Below are positions 1-8,632 of a stretch of DNA of 59,805 nt, piece after piece; positions within the stretch are counted from its first letter, which is position 1; every line of letters begins with the position of its first letter. Where the stretch lies: the NCBI GenBank assembly GCA_937959395.1, contig CALGLR010000116.1, positions 1 to 59,805 of the forward strand, written 5' to 3'. Origin of the DNA: an uncultured Flavobacteriaceae bacterium (GTDB lineage Bacteria; Bacteroidota; Bacteroidia; Flavobacteriales; Flavobacteriaceae). Below the pieces are notes generated by a model that saw only the letters and a list, made by a program, of their open reading frames with translations, made no database searches and was not told the origin of the DNA. Made by a program: the position numbers and the translations under genes.

Positions 1-158
1 ATTGATTTCCTCGATAAAATAATGTATTTTTAGTATTCAAATCTGGGTGGTTTTTAAAAGTGAAATATTTGATCTTAGATACTTAAATATAACGCTTTAC
101 ACTCAGATTTCTTTTATTTCAATGAATTTTTCGGGTTAAAGTTATGACTTACTCATAC

Positions 159-321
159 GAACACCCCTGTAGTCCCCTCGAGGGGACATTTACTCATATG
201 TAAATTAGAATAGAACAAAAGATTGGTGTTCCTTAAAGGGGGCATTTGCTTACTCAAATATATTGTTTCGGTAAATACTCGATTGAGTGATGTCCCCTTG
301 AGGAATTATAGGGGTGTTTTC
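159..321. repeat. Long repeat element, copy A (terminal inverted repeats)
   Basis: The element opens with GAACACCCCTGTAGTCCCC plus a CTCGAGGGGAC mini-palindrome. It closes with the inverted counterpart ending GGGGTGTTTTC. Its interior (ATTTACTCATATGTAAAT, then GCATTTGCTTACTCAAA) recurs in copy B about 245 bp downstream, and even the flank CTTACTC-TAYGAAC is shared. The right-hand end is slightly degenerate (CCTTGAGGAATTATA). The 1-591 interval has no convincing gene; apart from copies A and B I see nothing functional in it. Confidence 0.75.
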
Positions 322-406
322 AACAAGAATTCAGAATTATTAACTTCTAAAACATCATTAATACTATTTCGATGAATGGTAGTTTAGGGTTGTGGCTTAC
401 TCTTAC

Positions 407-563
407 GAACACCCCTATGGTCCCCTCGAGGGGACATTTACTCATATGTAAATCAAAACAGAAGAATGGCATTCTCATGAGAACATTTGCTTACTCAAAC
501 TTATAATTCCAGTAATTTCCCGACTGAGTGGTGTCCCCTTGAGGGGATTACAGGGGTGTTTTC
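407..563. repeat. Long repeat element, copy B (terminal inverted repeats)
   Basis: This is the second direct copy of the element at 159-321, with the same ends and the same order of internal blocks and a diverged middle. Its right end (GTCCCCTTGAGGGG, then CAGGGGTGTTTTC) lies about 30 bp before the stop codon of the DUF559 nuclease gene. The period between copies is 242-248 bp and includes shared flank (TTTCRATGAAT upstream), which suggests a tandem duplication of a unit larger than the element itself. Confidence 0.75.
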
Positions 564-591
564 GAACTATAATAGTGTATTCAACATAATA

Positions 592-960
592 CTAATCATC
601 CTTCAACTCATTAACCTTCTCCTTAATCACTAAAAGTACATTAAACAAATCATCTTTAACTTCTTCATTTGTAAATCGTAAAAAACGAACACCCTGTGCT
701 TCTAATTCTCCTTGTCGTTTAGCATCTTCTAAAAAACGGTGATCGTGAATACTGCCATCTAATTCAATAACCAAACCAATTTCATGACAATAGAAATCTA
801 CAATATAATCTAACATAGGAACTTGTCTATGAAACTGAACTCCCAAAGAACGCTTCTTAATTTTTTGCCATAATAATATTTCAGTTTGCGTACTATTTTT
901 TCTTAGTTGCCTCGATAATAATTTTAAATCTGAACGGTATGGAATTATTTTGTTTGGCAT
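592..960 (-). CDS. DUF559 (Vsr-like) endonuclease domain protein
   Basis: This is a 122-residue protein of the DUF559 / COG2852 family, related to very-short-patch-repair nucleases of the PD-(D/E)XK fold. Visible family features are the N-terminal LSRQLRKNSTQTEILLWQ helix, then FHRQVPMLDYIVDFYC, then LVIELDG with a following His (residues ~72-76). VDF plus IELDG supply the expected Asp and Glu-x-Asp metal ligands, so the nuclease core looks intact. Length is typical. It stands alone, bracketed by repeat copy B and the 40-bp palindrome at 1018-1057 built from the same ends. The family's cellular role is not established; association with the flanking repeats is my inference. Confidence 0.85.
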   Translation of the reverse strand: MPNKIIPYRSDLKLLSRQLRKNSTQTEILLWQKIKKRSLGVQFHRQVPMLDYIVDFYCHEIGLVIELDGSIHDHRFLEDAKRQGELEAQGVRFLRFTNEEVKDDLFNVLLVIKEKVNELKDD

Positions 961-1017
961 TGAAGTTTCTTGTTATTATTTTTTACTCTTTATTCTGTTT
1001 TCTTTCTTACTCTTATG

Positions 1018-1057
1018 AACACCCCTGTAGTCCCCTCGAGGGGACTACAGGGGTGTT
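1018..1057. repeat. 40-bp perfect palindrome (solo repeat ends, copy C)
   Basis: Each half is 20 bp (AACACCCCTGTAGTCCCCTC and its exact complement). It equals the left end of the long element joined to its mirror image with the interior missing. The upstream flank CTTACTCTTATGAAC matches the flanks of copies A and B. It lies 58 bp upstream of the DUF559 start codon and 14 bp beyond the stop codon of the next minus-strand gene, so it could also act as that gene's terminator hairpin. Confidence 0.8.
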
Positions 1058-1070
1058 TTCAATGTAAAGA

Positions 1071-2795
1071 TTAAAAATTAAATTTATAAGTAGCTCCTAC
1101 TAAGAATTGAATCCCTTGAACTGGTGTATTTTGCCATTTTGTATATTCTTTTCCTAATAAGTTGTTTCCTTTGACAAAAGCAGAAAAACGATCATTAATA
1201 TGATATCCTAAGTTTGCATTGGCATCTAAATACCCATCTAGTATGATAACAGTTGGTTCTTGCAACGTTATTCGTGCATCAAAAAACTGATCTTTACGCT
1301 GTCCAACATAAAAGAGATTAGCTCCAGTGAACCATTTTTCTGTAATCTGATAATCTAAAAACACGGATGCTTTAAGGTTTGGAAGATTCCATGCTTCTTT
1401 TTCATTATCTGAACTATATCCAAAATAGGCGCCTTCAATACCTAATGTAAAATTTCGGTTAACATCTGCGCTTAATTCTCCACCTACAGTAAAAGTAGAT
1501 ACGGTATCGTAAACAATACCGAAAGAATTACCAAACGTATAATCTTCATCTAAAGCAAAAATGGCATTGTTTACAAAAAGTGACTTTCCTTTCTCAGACT
1601 TAATTCCTCCACTTACTTTATAACTCATCGCTGTAGATATTTTTCCTTTTAACCCCACAGAAGCATTAAATTGCTCATCTGTAGGTGATATAAATAACGT
1701 AGGAGATACAAAAGGGTTTTCTCTAGTAAAATCGAAATACGAATTTTGAATTAAACCGCCTTTAATACTTCCATATGCAATCACTATATCATTAACGATT
1801 CTATAAGATACCGAAACATTTGGGTAAACAAAAAACTTACTTTTACCACCTTCAATAACATTTAAATACGTTGCTGTTACTCCAATATCTACAGTTAAAT
1901 CTTCTTTTTTTAATTGATAACTAGGCGCAATTCCTACTTGAAAATTACTGTATTTTAATTCTGAATTTGATAAATACCCCCTATCAAAGCCACCTCCTAA
2001 ATAATCAAAAAATACTTTAGTTGCTAATTCTTGATCTTGTATAGGAATAGTTCCAACCGCTTCGGTTTTAAAACGATTTTCTCCAGAACCATAATTGTCT
2101 CCAAAACGTCTGTATTTAATATTAACTGTCTTAAAGTAGGAGTCATTAAAAGCGACATCTCCTCCTACATAAGCATTATGAAAGGAATGTCCCGCATCTA
2201 AACTATCTGCAGTTTCTTTATCAAATTCTGGTTGTTTTAAGCCATACCAATTGTAGGTTTCAAACTGAAAGCCTCCATCTGCAGTCCAAGTTAAATTACT
2301 CAATCGCTTATTATAACTTAAATTTATTTTAGAATCTGAAAAACCACTATTTGTTAACGCCTCATTTATTCCATCATGAGAAGAGTGATGTCCTACATAA
2401 GCACTAACACTTTCATCCCGTCCTAAATTATGATTTAAATACACTTCTCCTAAAACTGTTAAATAATTACCCACTCCTAAGCTTGCATAATTATCGAATA
2501 ACTCCACTTTTTTAGCTTTATCTACCACAGCAGCTTTTCCTTTTGCTGGTGTAAATGTAGAAGCCACTGGGAAAGAAAATATATTATATTTTATGTCTTT
2601 CTTTTTTGCGGTCTCATCGTCATCTAAAGTTGGAGCTTCCTTTACTTTAAACGCATCAGAAATCGCAGGAGTATATGGTTTTATAACATCAATAACATCC
2701 GTTTGAAGCGTATCACTTTCGCGTTCTTGTGCGAAAATTAACGTGGTGATTAAAACCGTTATTAATATTAATATTTGTTTCTTTTTATTGAACAT
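1071..2795 (-). CDS. TonB-dependent-receptor-like outer-membrane beta-barrel protein
   Basis: I place the start at the ATG at 2795, because from there the protein begins with a clear signal peptide (MFNKKKQILILITVLITTLIFAQ). Upstream in-frame starts would add a basic, unconserved stretch. The remaining ~550 residues alternate short polar turns with amphipathic strands and end in a phenylalanine (GATYKFNF), as outer-membrane barrels do. NLGYHINDRFSAFVKGNNLLGKEYTKW is typical of TonB-receptor C-termini. It is short (574 residues) and I see no obvious plug domain or TonB box, so ligand transport is uncertain. It lies downstream of the TPR-protein gene, probably as an envelope pair. Confidence 0.7.
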   Translation of the reverse strand: MFNKKKQILILITVLITTLIFAQERESDTLQTDVIDVIKPYTPAISDAFKVKEAPTLDDDETAKKKDIKYNIFSFPVASTFTPAKGKAAVVDKAKKVELFDNYASLGVGNYLTVLGEVYLNHNLGRDESVSAYVGHHSSHDGINEALTNSGFSDSKINLSYNKRLSNLTWTADGGFQFETYNWYGLKQPEFDKETADSLDAGHSFHNAYVGGDVAFNDSYFKTVNIKYRRFGDNYGSGENRFKTEAVGTIPIQDQELATKVFFDYLGGGFDRGYLSNSELKYSNFQVGIAPSYQLKKEDLTVDIGVTATYLNVIEGGKSKFFVYPNVSVSYRIVNDIVIAYGSIKGGLIQNSYFDFTRENPFVSPTLFISPTDEQFNASVGLKGKISTAMSYKVSGGIKSEKGKSLFVNNAIFALDEDYTFGNSFGIVYDTVSTFTVGGELSADVNRNFTLGIEGAYFGYSSDNEKEAWNLPNLKASVFLDYQITEKWFTGANLFYVGQRKDQFFDARITLQEPTVIILDGYLDANANLGYHINDRFSAFVKGNNLLGKEYTKWQNTPVQGIQFLVGATYKFNF

Positions 2796-2868
2796 AAATT
2801 TAAATTTCGATTTGATGATTTTCCTATAGTACATGACAAAAAACATCAATTGTATTACAAATGTCTGG

Positions 2869-2936
2869 TCGAGCGCAGTCGAGACCTAATTATTATTGAT
2901 ATTTTCAATAGACAACGACCTCTCGACTGCGCTCGA
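2869..2936. repeat. Inverted repeat with nested hairpin (TCGACTGCGCTCGA type)
   Basis: A perfect 16-bp arm, TCGAGCGCAGTCGAGA at 2869-2884, pairs with TCTCGACTGCGCTCGA at 2921-2936. A smaller stem (TATTGA/TCAATA) is nested inside the 36-bp loop. The GC-rich arms stand out against the local AT-rich DNA. Elements containing this core are common dispersed repeats in flavobacterial genomes, to my knowledge. The rest of the 2796-3081 gap shows nothing else I can name. Confidence 0.65.
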
Positions 2937-3081
2937 GGGGACAATATCCTTATTCATTTCTAACATTGAATTATGATTACTTAAGGGCATTTTATTATTT
3001 TTTTATCATGTACTTCATAATTTTTCACTTCAGCCACAGCGATTTAGTGTGAGCAATTAGTATATTCAACTTTTTATAAAA

Positions 3082-6000
3082 TTAATTTTCTGGTTGGATA
3101 GATGAATTGGTTTTTGATTGTTCCGTTTTGATTTTCTTTAACTCTTCTTTTGCTTCTGAAACCACATCATCAAAAGATGAAAAGTTTTTAATAACACTTT
3201 CTAAGATATAAGTGGCCTGAAAAGCATCTCCTAAGCCATTAAAATTCTTAGCCATCACAACTAATCCTTTAGCACCATAATATTTATAACCTGAATAATC
3301 TTTTGCTAATCGTTGCGTCATTTTATTAGAAGCCTCATAATCTTTCGCCTTATTTTTAAAATAAGCGTTGTAGTATAACGCTTCTGCTGCTGTTTCTCCT
3401 GTAGCTGTTAATTCTACCTTCTCGTAAGCTTTTTTTGCTTTATTTTCATCTCCTTTTACTATCGCAGATCTTGCAATAATTACATAAGCATCACTTTCTA
3501 TTTTGTTATCTAAATTAGAGTTTGCAATTATCTTTTCTGCGTAAGCTACTGCTTCATCGTATTTTTTTAATTGATAATTAGCTTGCATTAAGTTAGATTG
3601 TGCGAAGAGTGTATTCTGAGGGAAATTTGCCTCAACCTCCAAGCGCTTAAGAAAAGGGATAACTCCTTTCCAGTTCTTTTTTTCTAATTCTATTTGCGAT
3701 AAACGTAATAATGCTTCTTCTGTAAATTCACTTTGAGACGTCTCAACTACATATTTAAAATGAGGTTCTGCATTTTCTGGTAAATCTTTCTGGTAATACA
3801 ATTGTGCTAAATAGAAATGAGATTGTAAAGCATGCAAACCATTAGGAAATTGATTTAGATACTTATTAAATTGCTTAATAGCTTCATTAGTATTCGCATC
3901 TAAATATTGCTTTTCTGCAGCTTGGTAATTCGTATTATCTAAATCGGCATCCGTTATTTCTATATAATCTAAGGTTTTTACCCATGCAGCATAATCATCT
4001 ACCTTTCCTAAATCTATATAAATTAATCGCGCTGTAGATACTGCTTGATTAGCTTCTGGTGTACCAGGAAAATCACCTGCTACCCTTTTAAATTTCGTTA
4101 ATGCTTGTTCATTATCACTTCCATTATAATACGATAATCCTTGACGTAATAAAGATTTGGAAACCAAAGGACTTGTGCTATACTCACTCGCTAAACGATC
4201 ATAAATTTGCATGCCTTTATTAGTTTGTCCTGATTTTACATAGGAATTACCCAAAGTATACATCGCATCATCTCGTAGTTTAGATTCTGGATATTTACTT
4301 ATAAAAGTTTCTAGTTCATTAATTTTTTCATTGTTTTTACCCAAATAACCATGACTCATCGCTTGTTGAAAAAAAGCATAATCTGCTTCAATACCACCAA
4401 TTTGAATGGCTTTTTCATAAGTATTAATAGCTTTATTATAATCACTTGATACAAAGTAACCGTCGGCCAATCTTAAATAAGCATCATTTAGTCTTACTTT
4501 TTCGTCTTTATGTTTTGCTATAAATCGATTAAAATATTCTGAAGATTTAGAATAGTTTTTTTGTTTGAAATACGTGTAAGCTAAATTATAATCTAAATTC
4601 TCATATTCTTTAGTATTTGCAGCACTCGTTTGTTGTTCAAATTGCTTAAAACCAATCAATGCATCATCAAAATTAGATAAGTTATAATCGGTTTCGGCTT
4701 TCCAAAATGTTGCTCTTGCTGTATATTTTGCATCGTGTTGCTCTTTAAGAGAATTATCAAATAACTCTTCAGCCTCCTGAAACTTATTGTCATTATACAA
4801 TTCTATTCCACGATAAAAAGCCACTTTTTGATACGCCACTTTGTTCTCAAAACTCTTTCCCCTTTTTAATAATTCTAAAGCTTCTTTGTAATTCTTAGAA
4901 GTGATATACGAATCTATTAATAAAGTTTCTATTTCTTCTTTATAATTTGTTTCGGGGTATTTATCTAAGTAACCTGAAAGCACTTGAGGAACCGATTGAT
5001 ATGCATTACCAATTTCGTAACTAATTTTAGCATAATTAAGCCATGCATCTTCTTGAATTTTTAAATCGTAATTCATTTGAGATGCATTACGAAACGCATT
5101 TAATGCTTCTTGTTTTTTTCCAACATTTACATAACTCTCTGCTAAATGATAGTATGCATTCTGAGCAATACTATTATCTCCACTTACAATTTTATTAAAT
5201 TCTGAAATGGCTTTATTATAATTTTTCTGTTTATAATAGGTATAGCCTAATTGGTAATAATCGGTATTCGTCCATTTTCCTTTTTTTCCTTTATATTCTT
5301 TTAGATAGGGTAAGGCGTCTTCAAATTTTTCTTGATTGAAATAACTCTCACCAATTATTTTATTCAATTCTGAAACCTCTTTTTTATCTTTTGTAGTTTC
5401 TAATTGTGTTTTGGCAAGCTCAGCAGCTTTATCAAATTTTCCCAACTTAAAATTTAAATCGGCTTGATAGTAACTTAACTTTTCCTTGTATTTATCTTCA
5501 TCGCTTACTTGATCGAAATATTGGTTAGCTTTATCGTAATCATCTCCTTCATAAGCCATAAAACCAATATAATATTTTGCTTGCGCTCCATATTTTTCTG
5601 AAGTTTCCACTCGAGTTAAATACTTCTTAGCTTCTTTATAGTTCTTCGTAGTGAATGAAGCATAGCCATTATTAAAATTATATTTTTCTTGCTCTTGACG
5701 GGACAATGAGTTTTCTCCAACTTTTTTATACCATTTTTGAGCATGAGCATATTTACCATTCTCAAAATAATAATCGGCAACATCTACAAATGCAGAATTA
5801 CGTTTTGTACTGGTAGGGTAATCTTCTACAAAACCTTCTACTAATTGATCTGCGTTTTGCTGATTTAACCGTACAGCACAATTAGCGACATAAAATGCAC
5901 AATCGCTTTCTATACCATTGTCTTTTGTCGTCTTTTTTATTTGACTAAACACATTCTGTGCAGCCAAGTATTGTTGATTATTATATAACAGCAATGCTTT

Positions 6001-6105
6001 TTGGTAATTTACTAAATCACCTCTATACACTGCAGATTCTTGTGCTTTAATAGTTAAACTAAAAACAATAGCAATTAAAAATAAAATGCCTTTTTTTATA
6101 ATCAT
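3082..6105 (-). CDS. Large periplasmic tetratricopeptide-repeat protein
   Basis: This 1007-residue protein has a signal peptide (MIIKKGILFLIAIVFSLTIKAQ) followed by TPR-type helical hairpins along its whole length. Repeated signatures include YQLGYTYYKQKNYNKAISEFNK, AYLRLADGYFVSSDYNKAINTY and DAMYTLGNSYVKSGQTNKGMQIYDRL. Such repeats act as protein-binding scaffolds, and the protein should sit in the periplasm or on the outer membrane. The beta-barrel gene downstream on the same strand (286 bp away) is the natural partner candidate. The C-terminus is lysine-rich and disordered. I can assign no enzymatic function. Confidence 0.8.
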   Translation of the reverse strand: MIIKKGILFLIAIVFSLTIKAQESAVYRGDLVNYQKALLLYNNQQYLAAQNVFSQIKKTTKDNGIESDCAFYVANCAVRLNQQNADQLVEGFVEDYPTSTKRNSAFVDVADYYFENGKYAHAQKWYKKVGENSLSRQEQEKYNFNNGYASFTTKNYKEAKKYLTRVETSEKYGAQAKYYIGFMAYEGDDYDKANQYFDQVSDEDKYKEKLSYYQADLNFKLGKFDKAAELAKTQLETTKDKKEVSELNKIIGESYFNQEKFEDALPYLKEYKGKKGKWTNTDYYQLGYTYYKQKNYNKAISEFNKIVSGDNSIAQNAYYHLAESYVNVGKKQEALNAFRNASQMNYDLKIQEDAWLNYAKISYEIGNAYQSVPQVLSGYLDKYPETNYKEEIETLLIDSYITSKNYKEALELLKRGKSFENKVAYQKVAFYRGIELYNDNKFQEAEELFDNSLKEQHDAKYTARATFWKAETDYNLSNFDDALIGFKQFEQQTSAANTKEYENLDYNLAYTYFKQKNYSKSSEYFNRFIAKHKDEKVRLNDAYLRLADGYFVSSDYNKAINTYEKAIQIGGIEADYAFFQQAMSHGYLGKNNEKINELETFISKYPESKLRDDAMYTLGNSYVKSGQTNKGMQIYDRLASEYSTSPLVSKSLLRQGLSYYNGSDNEQALTKFKRVAGDFPGTPEANQAVSTARLIYIDLGKVDDYAAWVKTLDYIEITDADLDNTNYQAAEKQYLDANTNEAIKQFNKYLNQFPNGLHALQSHFYLAQLYYQKDLPENAEPHFKYVVETSQSEFTEEALLRLSQIELEKKNWKGVIPFLKRLEVEANFPQNTLFAQSNLMQANYQLKKYDEAVAYAEKIIANSNLDNKIESDAYVIIARSAIVKGDENKAKKAYEKVELTATGETAAEALYYNAYFKNKAKDYEASNKMTQRLAKDYSGYKYYGAKGLVVMAKNFNGLGDAFQATYILESVIKNFSSFDDVVSEAKEELKKIKTEQSKTNSSIQPEN

Positions 6106-6264
6106 TAACCTAAAATTTAATTAAAATCAAATATAATTTAATCCTAAACTGTTAACGCTAGAATTTTATTATAATTATAAACCGAGTTATTAATACTAAT
6201 AAAAATTGTTGATTTACAGTTCACAATTTTTAGGTTATAAAAACGTTAACTTTATCGCTATACT

Positions 6265-6272
6265 TAACTTTG
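6265..6272 (+). promoter_or_regulatory. Candidate -7 box for ftsE
   Basis: TAACTTTG matches the Bacteroidota -7 consensus TAnnTTTG exactly. It would start transcription near 6280, giving a ~180-nt leader for ftsE. No good -33 TTTG is visible, so the call rests on one box. The 352-bp gap 6106-6458 also holds a minus-strand TAACTTTG and a perfect hairpin. Confidence 0.4.
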
Positions 6273-6341
6273 AAATAGCACATATAATTCGTTTCTGTTT
6301 CACTTATATTTCCTCTAAAAACAGAATCAGAACGATGCTAT

Positions 6342-6367
6342 ACTTAGATTTTTAAATTTATCTAAGT
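6342..6367. promoter_or_regulatory. Hairpin in the ftsE leader
   Basis: ACTTAGAT and ATCTAAGT form a perfect 8-bp stem around a 10-nt AT loop, about 90 nt before the ftsE start. The left arm sits in the decamer GCTATACTTA, which is repeated 80 bp upstream just before the -7 box. It could be an operator or an mRNA leader structure. Confidence 0.4.
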
Positions 6368-6399
6368 AAAAAATAATTCAAATTATTTATGCACAATTT

Positions 6400-6407
6400 C
6401 AAAGTTA
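6400..6407 (-). promoter_or_regulatory. Candidate -7 box for the TPR/barrel genes
   Basis: TAACTTTG on the minus strand fits TAnnTTTG. It would give transcription toward the TPR gene with a leader of almost 290 nt. The box and its downstream bases (AACTTTGAAAT) mirror those at 6265, making two face-to-face promoters about 135 bp apart. Confidence 0.35.
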
Positions 6408-6458
6408 AAATGGTATTAATTACTTAATTTGCCCTTGTTTTAAAAACTCATAACAAAT

Positions 6459-7142
6459 ATGCCAAATACGGTTTTAGAATTTAAAGATGCCTCTATTTTT
6501 CAATCGGAAAGCTTAGTTCTTTCTAATGTTAATGTAAAAATTGACAAGGGTGACTTTGTGTATTTAATTGGCAAAACGGGTTCTGGAAAAAGTAGTTTTA
6601 TGAAAACGCTATATGGTGACTTACCATTAAAGCAAGGCGAAGGTAGAATTGTTGACTTTGATTTAAAAACATTAAAGGAAAATGATATTCCATTTTTAAG
6701 ACGAAAATTAGGTATTGTTTTTCAAGATTTTAAACTCTTAACAGACCGAACCATAAACGATAATTTACTATTTGTGTTAAAAGCTACTGGCTGGAAAGAT
6801 AAAAGTAAAATGGAAACTAAAATTGAAAATGTTTTAGACAAAGTAGGCATGAAAACAACAGGCTTTAAGTTTCCACATGAGTTGTCTGGAGGAGAACAGC
6901 AGCGTATTGCTATTGCTCGTGCTTTACTTAATGATCCCGAACTTATCTTAGCCGATGAACCTACAGGAAACCTAGACCCGCAAACTAGTGTAGAAGTTAT
7001 GGAAGTACTTAGAGAAATTAATAAAAATGGTAATACCATTCTTATGGCAACCCATGACTATGCTTTGCTTTTAAAATATCCAAGCAAAACTTTAAAATGT
7101 GATGAAAATCAAGTATTTGAAGTTGTTCAGCGAAAAGGATAA
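6459..7142 (+). CDS. ftsE: Cell-division ABC transporter ATP-binding protein FtsE
   Basis: This 227-residue ATPase has a Walker A motif (GKTGSGKS, residues 38-45), ABC signature LSGGEQQRIAIARAL (142-156), Walker B LILADEPTG (162-170) and switch histidine in MATHD (H199). The opening (VLEFKDASIFQSESLVLSNVNVKI) and full length fit FtsE, which pairs with FtsX to control peptidoglycan hydrolases at the septum. ftsX is not next to it, which is common in Bacteroidota. It is transcribed away from the TPR gene and converges on the minus-strand operon that follows. Confidence 0.9.
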   Translation: MPNTVLEFKDASIFQSESLVLSNVNVKIDKGDFVYLIGKTGSGKSSFMKTLYGDLPLKQGEGRIVDFDLKTLKENDIPFLRRKLGIVFQDFKLLTDRTINDNLLFVLKATGWKDKSKMETKIENVLDKVGMKTTGFKFPHELSGGEQQRIAIARALLNDPELILADEPTGNLDPQTSVEVMEVLREINKNGNTILMATHDYALLLKYPSKTLKCDENQVFEVVQRKG

Positions 7143-7146
7143 ATTT

Positions 7147-7199
7147 CACATTAGCAAACAAAAAAGTATTAATAAGTTTGTTTTTCAACTTAATGTGAC
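7147..7199. terminator. Possible bidirectional terminator between ftsE and the next minus-strand operon
   Basis: TCACATTA (7147-7154) pairs with TAATGTGA (7192-7199) across an A/T-rich interior containing CAAACAAAAAA and GTTTGTTTTT. It lies exactly between two convergent stop codons. The loop is long and the stem weak, so the call is tentative. Confidence 0.3.
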
Positions 7200-7206
7200 T
7201 AATATT

Positions 7207-8145
7207 TTATGCTCGCTTTTTTCTTAAGTAATTAAGTTCTGAAATCAAAGGCAGACTCAAAATGGTATTTTTAAAAGGTGTTGTTATATTAAAAGGTGAA
7301 TAAACAAGTAAGAGACCTATTACAATTATATTTTGGCTAAAATTCACACCTAAAATTAAATTAATTCCCATGTGAATTAATACCAATAATATTCCCCATA
7401 TTTTAAGAAGATTACCTTTAAAAAAAATAGTTATTGAGAAAAATTCAATATAAATTACAAATAGATATACCAAATAACCTAAAATATAATGCTCTAAAAA
7501 CCATTCCCCTACTGTAGTTTTTCCGGTTAAATCAAACTGATAAATTATTGTATTTCTAAAAGATAAAGGAGAAAATAAACTAACTTCCTTTGTAAAGAAT
7601 TCTATTACGCCCCAAAATATTTTCCAAAAACCTGTTAAGGTATATACTAAAAGTAAAGAGAATTGAGCAGTAGCTATAATTAAAACCGTTTTTTCTTCTC
7701 TATTTTTTGATAATTCTGAAGGTATTAAAGACAAAAAGAAAGATAACATTAATGGTAAGTAAAGCCCATGATTTAGCTTTCCAAAAGAATTATCTAAAGC
7801 AACATTAAAAAAAAAGCCTACAAAAAACAATATTCTTAATACTTGCTTTCTGGGATAAAAAAAAATGAACAAAAGCGTTATTAATGTAATTGATTGAATA
7901 ACTATAGTCAGTCCAACTGGAGAAAAATTAGCAAATGGTATTATTGGCCATAAAGGATCCATAATTTTCACTTCTTTATACAATGTTATCTTATAAAGAT
8001 TACTAAAAATTAAATACAAAAAATATAAATCTGCGAAATGAATTAAATGCTTTATATTATCATTCAATTTATCAAGGCTAGTAGTAAAGATTCCATCTTT
8101 TCTATATGCAAACCTCCAAAAAAAATGTTCCTTTAATCTATTCAT
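7207..8145 (-). CDS. HTTM-like integral membrane protein
   Basis: This 312-residue protein has about eight hydrophobic segments. The pattern (LNHGLYLPLMLSFFLSLIP, then TGFWKIFWG, then LVLIHMGINLILGVNFSQN and LLLVYSPF) recalls the HTTM / vitamin-K-carboxylase-like membrane family. I cannot verify catalytic residues. Its start overlaps the stop of the upstream 154-residue gene by 8 bp, so the two are translationally coupled. They form a three-gene unit with the 2OG oxygenase at 8633. Proximity to the polysaccharide locus suggests an envelope role; substrate unknown. Confidence 0.5.
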   Translation of the reverse strand: MNRLKEHFFWRFAYRKDGIFTTSLDKLNDNIKHLIHFADLYFLYLIFSNLYKITLYKEVKIMDPLWPIIPFANFSPVGLTIVIQSITLITLLFIFFYPRKQVLRILFFVGFFFNVALDNSFGKLNHGLYLPLMLSFFLSLIPSELSKNREEKTVLIIATAQFSLLLVYTLTGFWKIFWGVIEFFTKEVSLFSPLSFRNTIIYQFDLTGKTTVGEWFLEHYILGYLVYLFVIYIEFFSITIFFKGNLLKIWGILLVLIHMGINLILGVNFSQNIIVIGLLLVYSPFNITTPFKNTILSLPLISELNYLRKKRA

Positions 8146-8602
8146 CTTTATAATAACTTAACTCACTATTTTTATACTCTGCTATTCTTTTAATTTCTGG
8201 ATTACCATATTCTACTTCAGTTAAGTCATAAACTCGATAATAGATTTTATAATGACAGTCTTGAGATAGAAATGAATTAAAAAACACACTTTCTATAGGT
8301 TTTCTTTTGTCAATAAACTTCTTAACACTTAATAGTTCATCATGTATATCTAGATAAGTTAAACTATGTATTTTTTTTAATTCATTTAGGTTTTTTGGTT
8401 TTTCAAAAACCGAATCCTTCATCTTTGTAACCATAATAAATGGAATTCTTAATTTATCATAAGATTTAGAGTATAATGACCATCTAAAAAAAGGATAAAA
8501 CTCTCTTTTTTCACTTAAAAAACGACCGCTAAAAGCAACCAATAAATAAAATAAGATCCAATAAATTATAAAATTTCTATAAAACTTAACTTTAAAATTC
8601 AT
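8138..8602 (-). CDS. Small membrane-anchored protein of unknown function
   Basis: This 154-residue protein has one N-terminal membrane helix (NFIIYWILFYLLVAFSGRFL) and a soluble, presumably extracytoplasmic remainder rich in charged and aromatic residues (EKREFYPFFRWSLYSK, YKIYYRVYDLTEVEYG). I recognise no domain. It overlaps the HTTM-like gene by 8 bp and follows the 2OG oxygenase by 30 bp, so it probably works with the HTTM-like protein as an accessory subunit. The partnership is inferred from coupling only. Confidence 0.55.
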   Translation of the reverse strand: MNFKVKFYRNFIIYWILFYLLVAFSGRFLSEKREFYPFFRWSLYSKSYDKLRIPFIMVTKMKDSVFEKPKNLNELKKIHSLTYLDIHDELLSVKKFIDKRKPIESVFFNSFLSQDCHYKIYYRVYDLTEVEYGNPEIKRIAEYKNSELSYYKDE

Positions 8603-8632
8603 GTGAAAAATTAAAAGGATTCAAAAATAATA

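Noticed and set aside
149-1060. CRISPR-like array from the repeated ACACCCCT/GGGGAC blocks
   Set aside because: Only three copies, unequal spacing, inverted ends and similar rather than unique interiors; no cas genes nearby.
2775-2963. Plus-strand 62-codon frame over the beta-barrel gene start and the inverted repeat
   Set aside because: Half of it is antisense to the signal peptide and the rest runs through the palindromic repeat; no protein-like pattern.
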